Shown: piece by piece, positions 1 through 4,970 of the stretch
Layout: each line of letters begins with the position of its first letter
How positions within the stretch are numbered: the first letter of the stretch is position 1
Origin: Nitrospinales bacterium
Lineage (GTDB): Bacteria > Nitrospinota_A > UBA7883 > JACRGQ01
Direction of reading: 5' to 3'
Assembly: GCA_023248615.1 (NCBI GenBank)
Contig: JAHFEI010000169.1
Span: 1 to 5,090 of the forward strand
Length of the DNA stretch: 5,090 nt
Notes under the pieces: generated by a model
The model's input: only the letters and a program-made list of their open reading frames with translations
The model's database searches: none
Told to the model about the DNA's origin: nothing
Translations under genes and position numbers: made by a program

Positions 1-4
1 ATTG

Positions 5-77
5 GGAGCAATGGATGCGCCACCCGGCTTGCTCCTGCTGGCGCCGGAGCGTAGCGGAGATGCCCCGAAGCAATTCC
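5..77. repeat. REP-like palindromic repeat, possibly partial
   Basis: No gene is seen in the first 113 bases. They contain GGAGCAA (5-11) and its exact inverted copy TTGCTCC (29-35), a second GCTCC/GGAGC pair (31-35 and 46-50), then GGAGCGTAGCGGAG (46-59) and CGAAGCAAT (66-74). From memory, the GAGCGWAGCG...CGAAGCAAT wording resembles the dispersed intergenic repeats found in many bacterial genomes, where a CATTGCGAGGAGCGAAGCG type element forms an imperfect hairpin. The element lies just beyond the 3' end of the tmRNA gene. The first copy may be cut by the window edge. The repeat identity is an inference from the pattern, because only one copy is visible here. Confidence 0.4.
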
Positions 78-113
78 TTTTTTAGCATTAACTTAAAGTA
101 AAACAATGAGCTG

Positions 114-467
114 TGGTGGGGGCGAGGGGAGTCGAACCCCTGTCCGAAAACCATTGACCGCCAGGACTACATGCTTATCCCTCGAATTTTTTGTCGCAGA
201 TGCCGCGCCCAAGGGCAGGCTCGCTTCATCCGCCAACAACGTTTAATCTCGTCCCGACCCCCGTTGCCCTGACCAGAACCATCCCACCTTGTATTGCATC
301 CGGCAAAGCGCTGCGGGAGAGTCCCCTGCCGGACGTCAGCGTGCGATTAAGCCGCTAAAGCGTATTCAGTATTGGCGATTGTGATCGCTTAACGTTTTTA
401 CGAGGACGTAACCCTCGGCATGCCCCGAGAACGATCTCCGCATTCCCGTCGAAACCGGTACGCCCCC
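114..467 (-). ncRNA. ssrA: transfer-messenger RNA (tmRNA), one-piece
   Basis: This RNA rescues stalled ribosomes in trans-translation with SmpB and adds a degradation tag to the incomplete protein. Read on the minus strand, it starts GGGGGCGUACCGG followed by the conserved UUCGACGGGA and ends with a T arm (AGGGG stem, UUCGACU loop, CCCCU), then CGCCCCC-A-CCA. The seven acceptor bases at each end pair perfectly (461-467 with 118-124), giving 354 nt including the encoded CCA, a normal length for a one-piece tmRNA. The tag reading frame runs from a GCC resume codon at 374-376 to UAA at 347-349 and encodes ANTEYALAA, with the typical YALAA end. Complementary stretches between the tRNA-like part and the tag, and after the tag, fit the usual pseudoknots. 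Position 3:70 is G:C rather than the G:U that alanyl-tRNA synthetase normally reads. It is transcribed divergently from the DUF302 gene. Confidence 0.96.
347..376 (-). other. tmRNA proteolysis tag reading frame (ANTEYALAA, UAA)
   Basis: On the minus strand the codons are GCC AAT ACT GAA TAC GCT TTA GCG GCT TAA. The encoded tag is nine residues, one shorter than the E. coli ANDENYALAA, and is preceded in the finished protein by the alanine carried by the tmRNA itself. The C-terminal ALAA is the standard ClpXP/ClpAP degron end. The resume codon GCC was chosen by alignment of the bases just before it (CAAUC) with the E. coli AGUC-GCA junction. An in-frame UAA lies five codons further upstream, so the start cannot be far from this position. 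Confidence 0.85.
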
Positions 468-480
468 AGTCTCTTTCCGC

Positions 481-486
481 ATTATA
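481..486 (-). promoter_or_regulatory. -10 box of the tmRNA promoter
   Basis: On the minus strand the hexamer is a perfect TATAAT. It would place the transcript start near 474, about seven bases before the mature tmRNA 5' end at 467, leaving a short leader for RNase P to remove. No good -35 box is visible at 16-18 bases spacing (best is TGTTTA at 504-509), so the -35 is not called. The strength of a consensus -10 fits an abundant stable RNA. Confidence 0.65.
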
Positions 487-514
487 ATCGAATCCGAGGC
501 GTATAAACAGGCTC

Positions 515-532
515 TACATTATCGGCAATGTA
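515..532. promoter_or_regulatory. perfect dyad TACATT-N6-AATGTA upstream of the DUF302 gene
   Basis: The six-base arms at 515-520 and 527-532 are exact inverted copies around ATCGGC. The dyad lies 20 bases before the DUF302 start codon and upstream of its ribosome binding site, in the divergent region shared with the tmRNA promoter. It could be a binding site for a dimeric regulator or a weak RNA hairpin in the DUF302 leader. No regulator can be named. A dyad of this size can also arise by chance. Confidence 0.25.
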
Positions 533-552
533 AAACTTATCACGGAGGTATT

Positions 553-948
553 ATGCAGGAAACAGGATATGCCCTTTCCAGGAAGGTAGAAATGGGGTTT
601 GAAGAGGCCGAAAAACGGGTGCGGGAGAAGCTGAAAGAGCAGGGGTTCGGCGTATTGACCGAAATAAACGTGACAAAAACGTTCAAGGAAAAGATAAACG
701 CGGATTTTCGTCGCTACGTTATCCTGGGCGCGTGCAACCCCAAGTTTGCCCATAAGGCGCTTATACTGGAAACCGAAATAGGCCTGATGATGCCGTGCAA
801 CGTGATTGTGTACGAGGCCGACGATGGCAAGACGGTGGTAGCCGCCATTGACCCGACATCCGCAATGGGCGCGGTGGGGAATGAGGCGCTTAAGGCGGTA
901 GCCGCCGATGTGCGCAAAGGCCTGATGGCGGCTGTATTGGGGGTGTAG
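553..948 (+). CDS. DUF302 family protein
   Basis: This is a 131-residue protein with no signal peptide or membrane segment, so it is probably cytoplasmic. It matches the DUF302 family from memory of its landmarks: GFGVLTEINVTKTFKEK at residues 31-47, RYVILGACNPKFAHKAL at 54-70, EIGLMMPCNVIVYE at 75-88 and VVAAIDP at 95-101. The two conserved cysteines, in GACNP and MPCNV, are both present. The biochemical role of the family is not established, although members often occur near redox or metal-related genes; nothing in this window adds to that. The start at 553 is supported by GGAGG at 544-548, four bases before the ATG, and by the usual position of the domain near the N-terminus. Length is normal for a single-domain member. 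The next gene (HIT) follows after 50 bases and may have its own promoter. Confidence 0.88.
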   Translation: MQETGYALSRKVEMGFEEAEKRVREKLKEQGFGVLTEINVTKTFKEKINADFRRYVILGACNPKFAHKALILETEIGLMMPCNVIVYEADDGKTVVAAIDPTSAMGAVGNEALKAVAADVRKGLMAAVLGV

Positions 949-959
949 CGGATAAGTAG

Positions 960-989
960 TTGAGTATGTATCCCTTTTCGTACTAGAAT
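960..989 (+). promoter_or_regulatory. candidate promoter for the HIT gene
   Basis: TTGAGT at 960-965 matches four of six -35 positions and TAGAAT at 984-989 matches five of six -10 positions, with an 18-base spacer. The predicted transcript start is near 996, only about three bases before the ATG at 999. There is no recognisable ribosome binding site before that ATG, so the layout would give a leaderless or nearly leaderless message. Prediction only. Confidence 0.4.
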
Positions 990-998
990 TGCAACGGT

Positions 999-1343
999 AT
1001 GGACGATTGTATTTTCTGTAAAATCATAAGGGGGCAAATTCCCACCGATAAAATAATGGAAACGGATAACGTCCTCGTCATAGAGGACTTGCACCCGCAG
1101 TCCCCCAAGCATTATCTGGTAATCCCCAAAAAACACATTCAGGACGTAGTGAGCCTTACCGGGGACGACAATCCGCTTTTGTGTGAGATGTTCCAGGTGG
1201 TGAGAGATGTGGCTCAAAAGAAGGGGCTGGACAAAAACGGGTTCCGGGCTGTTATTAACCACGGTATGAATGGTGGGCAGACTATATTCCATCTACATAT
1301 GCATATCATGGGTGGTCGGCCCATGAACTGGCCGCCGGGATAG
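999..1343 (+). CDS. HIT-family (histidine triad) nucleotide-binding protein, HINT type
   Basis: This 114-residue cytoplasmic protein belongs to the HINT branch of the histidine triad superfamily, whose members hydrolyse or transfer nucleoside monophosphates from phosphoramidates and adenylylated intermediates, usually as homodimers. The N-terminal CIFCKI (Cys4, Cys7) is the usual metal-binding start of bacterial members, followed by PKHYLVIPKKHI at 36-47 and the signature FHLHMHIMGGR at 97-107. In the triad His98-x-His100-x-His102 the middle His100 is the expected nucleophile. The ending GRPMNWPPG is the normal C-terminus of HinT-like proteins, so the gene is complete. The start ATG gives the family's typical N-terminus, but no Shine-Dalgarno sequence precedes it. 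The natural substrate cannot be told from the sequence. rsmB starts 78 bases downstream on the same strand. Confidence 0.94.
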   Translation: MDDCIFCKIIRGQIPTDKIMETDNVLVIEDLHPQSPKHYLVIPKKHIQDVVSLTGDDNPLLCEMFQVVRDVAQKKGLDKNGFRAVINHGMNGGQTIFHLHMHIMGGRPMNWPPG

Positions 1344-1410
1344 CGCTTAGGGTTGTCCCACTTGACACCGCGCCGCACGGGCAGTCCAAACACCCCCAAA
1401 AGAACAACCA

Positions 1411-1415
1411 AAGGA
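1411..1415 (+). promoter_or_regulatory. ribosome binding site that fixes the upstream rsmB start
   Basis: AAGGA lies six bases before the ATG at 1422. It supports that codon as the true rsmB start, 166 bases upstream of the ATG at 1588 that begins the uninterrupted downstream frame. The ATG at 1588 has no ribosome binding site; the bases before it read CTTCGCCGG. Confidence 0.6.
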
Positions 1416-1421
1416 TAATAG

Positions 1422-2751
1422 ATGGCGCTAAATGTGCGCGAAGCTACTCTAAAACTGTTGGTCAGGACATTCCGTGAAGATGGGTACTCAAACTACCTGC
1501 TCGACGGAGCCATAGCTCGCAACACGGAATGGACGGAAGTCGACAGGGGGTTCCTTTAAGGCGCTTTATTTTGGCGTTCTTCGCCGGATGATATTGCTGG
1601 ATAGCCTCATATCCCCCAAATGCCGCTCCTCCTACCTAAAAGTTCCGGAAAGCATAAAGATGATACTGCGGCTTGGGTTATATCAAATAATTTCTATGGA
1701 TAGGGTGCCAGCCAGTGCTGCTGTTTCGGAATCTGTCGAGCTGGCCAAGAGGTATGGGCATAAGGGAACAGCGGGTATGGTGAACGCAATTTTGAGAAGG
1801 TTCTCCGAGGAGAGGGAGGAACTCATAAAGAGGCTGAACTCGTGGAATGAACAGGATATACAGCAAATAGCCACCCATACATCTCATCCTGAATGGCTGG
1901 TCAAAAGGTACGTCGAAGAGTTCGGCCTGGAAAAGGCTGTGTCTATCCTGAAGGCGAATAACGAGCCTCCCCCGCAGAGCTTTAGGGTTCGTGACTGGGC
2001 GAAGTTAGAAGCAGAGGTAAGTTCCGGGCGGCTAAGTATAGAAAAAAGCCTATATAACAAGGACGGTGTTGTAGTAGGTGGCTCTTTTCAAAAGAATATA
2101 GAAAAATTTAAATACGATGGAGATATAGTACCCCAAGACCAGTCATCGCTTATCGCCGCCTCACTGGCTACAGGTGCCACAGGGGTTGTGCTGGAGCTAT
2201 GCTGTGGAAGGGGGAATAAGTCAGAGGCTATTTTAAAAAACATTGATAATAACGCATTTATTGTTAATGCTGACCTTTCGATAAGCAAGCTGAGACAGAT
2301 TCGCGAGATGAAGAGCAATAGATTAAATCCTATTTGTCTTGATGCTGTAAAGCCCTTCCCATTTATAGATATTTTTCAATTTATATTCCTCGATGCCCCC
2401 TGTTCCAACTTGGGAACCATCAGGCGCCACCCGGAAATTCGTTATCGTAAGTCAGAAGGGAAGATAACCGAGATGGCTGATATTCAGTTGCAACTTTTGA
2501 CTAACGCCGCCGGATACCTGGCAAAAGGGGGGAGGATGCTTTACGCCGTTTGCTCCGTGGAGCGGGAGGAGACGGTTGAGGTAGTGGAAAAGTTCCTTTC
2601 CGTCCACCCCGGTTACCGCAGTTTGGATATCGGTTCAACGCGGCCCGATCTGGTGGAGGGTGGGCTTACCGATTGCGGGAACCTGCGTATCCTTCCCGGC
2701 AACTACGGCATGGACGGATTTTTTGCGTCCCTGATACAAAAAAAGGAGTAG
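1422..2751 (+). CDS. rsmB: 16S rRNA m5C967 methyltransferase RsmB; needs a +1 frameshift after codon 45
   Basis: RsmB transfers a methyl group from S-adenosylmethionine to C967 of 16S rRNA near the ribosomal P site. Codons 1-45 (MALNVREATLKLLVR... ending DRGFL) are the start of the NusB-like RNA-binding domain and stop at TAA 1557-1559. The next base frame continues at AAG 1558 (KALYFGVLRRMILLD) to 2751. Joined, the protein has 442 residues, against 429 in E. coli. The NusB-like domain covers about 1-140. The Rossmann methyltransferase domain shows motif I VLELCCGRGNKS (256-267), motif IV DAPC (Cys327) and motif VI YAVCS (Cys377, the expected nucleophile; most relatives have T where this has V). 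It ends in GMDGFFASLIQKK. The 397 downstream codons are open and well conserved in pattern, which argues against a long-dead gene. The middle (about 2040-2400) is richer in A+T than the flanks. The alternative is a frame-breaking indel or a sequencing error. Confidence 0.9.
1545..1559 (+). promoter_or_regulatory. prfB-like +1 frameshift site in rsmB (AGGGGG-TTC-CTT-TAA)
   Basis: In the initial rsmB frame the codons are AGG GGG TTC CTT TAA followed by G. The E. coli prfB (release factor 2) recoding site is AGG GGG UAU CUU UGA followed by C. The two share the AGGGGG internal Shine-Dalgarno-like stimulator, the three-base spacing to the slippery codon, the slippery CUU followed by U, and an immediate stop codon. 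A slip of the leucine tRNA from CUU to UUU puts AAG 1558-1560 in the A site and enters the frame of the rest of RsmB with no residue lost or added. The stop is UAA rather than UGA. Function is inferred from the match; it is not shown. Confidence 0.5.
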
Positions 2752-2844
2752 CACAAGTTCCCGCCCAAAAGATTCCGCCCGGACTTGGACACCTGTGGCT
2801 TTTTCGACGATGGCGGTTTAGGTCGGCGCGACTAAAAAACGGCC

Positions 2845-2886
2845 TGTCCATGGGACAATATTCCCCGGCATTCCAGATAACCGGGG
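2845..2886. promoter_or_regulatory. two inverted repeats in the rsmB-DUF503 intergenic stretch
   Basis: The 234 bases between rsmB and DUF503 hold no convincing gene. TGTCC-ATG-GGACA (2845-2857) is a near-palindrome with a three-base centre. CCCCGG (2863-2868) and CCGGGG (2881-2886) form a six-pair stem with a 12-base loop. Neither is followed by a run of T on the plus strand, so they do not make a standard intrinsic terminator for rsmB. They could be operators, weak hairpins or the remains of a repeat. Confidence 0.3.
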
Positions 2887-2900
2887 TGCAGAATATCCAT

Positions 2901-2931
2901 CCGGTATCCGGATTCCGTTTGGAAATACCGG
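2901..2931. promoter_or_regulatory. bulged hairpin or operator directly upstream of the DUF503 promoter
   Basis: CCGGTAT (2901-2907) pairs exactly with ATACCGG (2925-2931). Inside it TTCC (2913-2916) pairs with GGAA (2921-2924) around a GTTT loop, leaving a five-base bulge (2908-2912) on one side, eleven pairs in all. The right arm ends just before the -10 element at 2935-2940, so the structure covers the place where a -35 box would lie. As double-stranded DNA it could be an operator; as RNA it would lie in the rsmB 3' trailer. The pairing is seen directly, the role is a guess. Confidence 0.35.
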
Positions 2932-2940
2932 TGATATACT
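2932..2940 (+). promoter_or_regulatory. extended -10 promoter for the DUF503-rbfA-truB cluster
   Basis: TGATATACT reads as an extended -10 element: TG, one base, then TATACT (five of six consensus positions). A transcript would begin near 2947, giving a leader of about 39 bases before the DUF503 ATG. The -35 region is poor, which is acceptable for extended -10 promoters. It would make the three-gene cluster independent of rsmB. Confidence 0.45.
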
Positions 2941-2985
2941 GAAGCCATCAGAGGTGGACTTACCTGCTCATATGGAGGTGCGTTG

Positions 2986-3312
2986 ATGGGCGATGGCAAA
3001 TTCATGGTTGCAACCTGTTTGGTAACTTTGGCCCTGCACGGTAATTTTTCACTGAAGGGCAAGCGTTCTATCCTGAACCGGATAAAGTCCAGGGTGCGGG
3101 GCGGTTTCAACGTTTCGGTAGCCGAGGTGGGGGAAAACGACAGGCTTCAGACCGCCGTTTTGGGTTTTGCGGCTGTTGGCAACGACAGGGTTTACCTTGA
3201 GGGCTTGATGCAAAAGGTTGTAAACTTCATCGGCGGCATAAGCGCGGCGCAGATAGCGGACGTGCAGGTATTGGTAGAAGTGAAAGGAGGTTACGACCAT
3301 GCTTTCCTATAA
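2986..3312 (+). CDS. DUF503 (YlxP-like) family protein
   Basis: This 108-residue soluble protein matches the DUF503/YlxP family, small proteins of unknown exact role commonly encoded between infB and rbfA. The family landmarks are HGNFSLKGKRSILNRIKSRVRGGFNVSVAEV, seen across residues 18-48 in three linked parts (the SLKGKRS helix start, the RIKSR basic helix and FNVSVAEV), then LQTAVLGFAAVGND and a final helix ending VVNFI. The ATG at 2986 is preferred over the overlapping TTG at 2983 because GGAGG (2974-2978) then has a seven-base spacing. An internal ATG at residue 7 would align with the start of many relatives but lacks its own ribosome binding site. The last 14 bases overlap rbfA in another frame, and the rbfA ribosome binding site lies inside this gene, a sign of translational coupling. 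A role in ribosome assembly is suggested only by its neighbours. Confidence 0.9.
   Translation: MGDGKFMVATCLVTLALHGNFSLKGKRSILNRIKSRVRGGFNVSVAEVGENDRLQTAVLGFAAVGNDRVYLEGLMQKVVNFIGGISAAQIADVQVLVEVKGGYDHAFL
3283..3291 (+). promoter_or_regulatory. strong ribosome binding site for rbfA inside DUF503
   Basis: AAAGGAGGT is a near-perfect anti-Shine-Dalgarno match, seven bases before the ATG at 3299. It fixes the rbfA start, so that the gene overlaps the upstream stop codon by 14 bases. In the DUF503 frame the same bases encode part of VKGGY. Confidence 0.75.
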
Positions 3313-3679
3313 AAGGTCGGCGCGGATACGGGAACTGATGATAGAGGAGATAAGCGACATCATAAGGACCGAGTTGAAAGACCCGAGGATAGGTTTTGTT
3401 ACGGTGGTGGATGTTGACTTGCCGGAGAACCTGAGGCACGCCAACATATACATATCGCCTATGGGGACGCCGGAGGAGAAGCAAAGGACAGTGGATGGGG
3501 TGCAGTCGGCGGCGCCATTCATACGCAGGCAGTTGGGGCAGCGGATGAAAATAAAGTTCCTTCCGGAGCTTACCATCAAGTGGGACCACACGGCGGAGCA
3601 CTCCGACAAGATAAACAAGATAATCCACCGTATCCACGAGGAAGAAAATAAATCTTCCAAAACCGGCGGGGAAGAGTAG
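3299..3679 (+). CDS. rbfA: ribosome-binding factor A (RbfA)
   Basis: RbfA binds the small ribosomal subunit late in its assembly, helps the 5' end of 16S rRNA mature and is needed for growth in the cold in E. coli. The 126-residue product is a single type II KH-like domain of normal length. It begins SYKRSARIRELMIEEISDI, a typical basic N-terminal helix, followed by LKDPRIGFVTVVDVDLPENL (26-45), the HANIYIS strand (47-53), the AAPFIRRQLGQRMKIKFLPEL segment split around residue 80, and a last helix ending KINKIIHRI. The C-terminal tail (EEENKSSKTGGEE) is charged and probably disordered. In many relatives the final strand reads FxxDxS; here it is IKWDHTAEHSDKI. The start is set by the strong ribosome binding site within DUF503. 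truB follows 14 bases after the stop, so the three genes very likely share one transcript. Confidence 0.96.
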   Translation: MLSYKRSARIRELMIEEISDIIRTELKDPRIGFVTVVDVDLPENLRHANIYISPMGTPEEKQRTVDGVQSAAPFIRRQLGQRMKIKFLPELTIKWDHTAEHSDKINKIIHRIHEEENKSSKTGGEE

Positions 3680-3693
3680 AATGGCGAACCTTT

Positions 3694-4593
3694 ATGGATG
3701 GATTTATAAATTTTTACAAAGACACGGGCATCGCCTCAAACAAGGCGCTGGACGTAATCAAGAGAATAACCGGCCAGCCCAAGGCCGGTTTCCTCGGCAC
3801 GCTTGACCCGATAGCGTCCGGCATTTTGCCGGTCGCGCTCGGCTGGGGGACAAAGCTGTTCCCCTATTTCGAGAAGGTGCCGAAGAAATATCGCGGCGCC
3901 ATGATTTTCGGCTCGGAAACGGATACGCAGGATTCCACGGGTACGGTTACTGTCACGGCCCCATCGGAGCATATTACCAAAGAGATGTTGCAAGAGGTCT
4001 TGCGCGATTTTACCGGGGAGATAAGCCAGGTGCCGCCTATGTACTCCGCCAAGAAAATTGACGGACAGCGGCTTTACCAGATAGCGCGTAAGGGCGGGGA
4101 TGTGGAAAGGGAGCCTAAAAAGGTATTCGTCCACGAACTGGAGTTGGCCGAGTTCTCTCCCGGCATGGCTGTCATCACCGCCACCGTGGCGCAAGGCACA
4201 TATATCAGGACACTTTGCGAGGATATCGGGCGCAGGCTCAAATCTGCGGCGCATATGGGTTCGCTTGTCCGGGAAGAGGTGCATGTGTTCGGTATGGATA
4301 CCTCGTGGACTGCCGAGCGGCTTGACCAGCGCAGGGACTTTCCGGCGGAGTGGCTTTTGCCTTTGGATGCTCCGTTGCAGTTCCTTCCACGTGTAGATGT
4401 TTCCGATGCCAACATAAGGTTGCTTCTAAACGGGCAACAGGTTGCCGTCACCGAAAAGCTTAACGGGAATGTGCGGCTGTACGGCCCGGATGGCGCGTTC
4501 ATTGGCATCGGCCATGTAGACCCTGTCACCAGAAAACTCTGTCCGTCGAAATTGGTACCCGCCTCCGATCCAGTTCCCTTCTCCCGCCGCTAG
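3694..4593 (+). CDS. truB: tRNA pseudouridine-55 synthase TruB
   Basis: TruB converts U55 in the T loop of elongator tRNAs to pseudouridine and also acts as a tRNA chaperone. The 299-residue protein has the catalytic domain with GTLDPIASGILPVALG at 35-50, where Asp38 is the catalytic aspartate. KYRG at 65-68 carries the conserved active-site tyrosine (Tyr66). QVPPMYSAKKIDGQRLYQIAR (112-132, two adjoining parts) and GTYIRTLCEDIGRRL (168-182) follow, the latter with the conserved arginine Arg172. A PUA-like C-terminal domain covers about 230-290. Odd point: the usual GHTG before TLDP is GFLG, so the conserved histidine is Phe33; from memory Campylobacter/Helicobacter enzymes also have F here. 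The start gives the standard MDGFINFYK beginning but has no clear ribosome binding site, so initiation probably depends on coupling to rbfA 14 bases upstream. The gene looks complete. Confidence 0.96.
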   Translation: MDGFINFYKDTGIASNKALDVIKRITGQPKAGFLGTLDPIASGILPVALGWGTKLFPYFEKVPKKYRGAMIFGSETDTQDSTGTVTVTAPSEHITKEMLQEVLRDFTGEISQVPPMYSAKKIDGQRLYQIARKGGDVEREPKKVFVHELELAEFSPGMAVITATVAQGTYIRTLCEDIGRRLKSAAHMGSLVREEVHVFGMDTSWTAERLDQRRDFPAEWLLPLDAPLQFLPRVDVSDANIRLLLNGQQVAVTEKLNGNVRLYGPDGAFIGIGHVDPVTRKLCPSKLVPASDPVPFSRR

Positions 4594-4943
4594 CCAAACC
4601 GGAATGGCCAACGCCGTCTCTGCCCATCTTTGGGAAAGAGGTTTTGGGGGAGATTTATTAAGGAAATCCCTTGATGTGTGATGTCGCATAACCGTTGTGG
4701 CGGGGACGATGGGTGCTACGCCTTCCTTTGCATTGCCGTTGAGGCCGGATAGCGCGGGAGTACGCCAAAAGAAAAAATCCGGGGTGAAAGCATGAATTAA
4801 AAGCCGCGCCTTTACTGGTCAATCTCAATGCCGCGACAGGACAGGTGCGTCAATACAGGCTAAATCCATCGCGCAATTTCAACTACATTCTCCGGGTTTA
4901 TGAGGTGCGGAAATAGAGTGCGCTTTCGCCACGTTGCCTGTGG
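4594..4943. other. intergenic stretch with no recognised gene
   Basis: Between truB and the tRNA promoter I find no reading frame with a plausible start and familiar content on either strand. It contains a weak bulged hairpin (GGG-AG-ATTT at 4648-4656 with AAATCCC at 4664-4670) and a six-base inverted pair CCGGAT/ATCCGG (4744-4749 and 4777-4782) with a 27-base interval containing an A-rich run. No T-rich intrinsic terminator for truB is visible. No known riboswitch core was recognised. Confidence 0.5.
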
Positions 4944-4949
4944 TACTAT
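4941..4949 (+). promoter_or_regulatory. extended -10 promoter of tRNA-Pro
   Basis: TGGTACTAT consists of TG, one base and TACTAT (four of six -10 positions). A start near 4956 would leave a leader of about 15 bases before the mature tRNA 5' end, to be removed by RNase P. No matching -35 box was found at normal spacing, and the upstream TTGCCT (4934-4939) is too close to serve this -10. Modest confidence. Confidence 0.4.
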
Positions 4950-4970
4950 AGCATGCTTTACGGCAGTAAT

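Noticed and set aside
1..113. Intrinsic terminator for the tmRNA on the minus strand
   Set aside because: Reading the minus strand past the tmRNA 3' end, no GC-rich hairpin is followed by a T run. The T run at 78-83 is on the plus strand.
714..1292. Minus-strand 192-codon frame
   Set aside because: It lies opposite DUF302 and HIT, both of which have clear family motifs. Its translation has no recognisable domain.
1362..1367. Perfect TTGACA as a promoter -35 for rsmB
   Set aside because: No acceptable -10 hexamer lies 16-18 bases downstream.
1588..2751. rsmB starting at the ATG 1588 as a 387-residue protein
   Set aside because: This ATG has no ribosome binding site. Ten further in-frame codons plus 45 codons upstream give the expected RsmB N-terminus, so this start would cut off part of the NusB-like domain. 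Reinitiation here cannot be excluded.
2673..2942. Plus-strand 89-codon frame running out of the rsmB 3' end
   Set aside because: It begins inside rsmB in another frame, has no start signal and shows no family pattern.
3736..4284. Long minus-strand frames opposite truB (also 4074-4529) and opposite rbfA (3227-3637)
   Set aside because: They are antisense shadows of well-identified genes, rich in Arg, His and Pro as expected from complementary codons.
4648..4670. Hairpin GGGAGATTT...AAATCCC as the truB terminator
   Set aside because: The stem is bulged and short and there is no T run after it.
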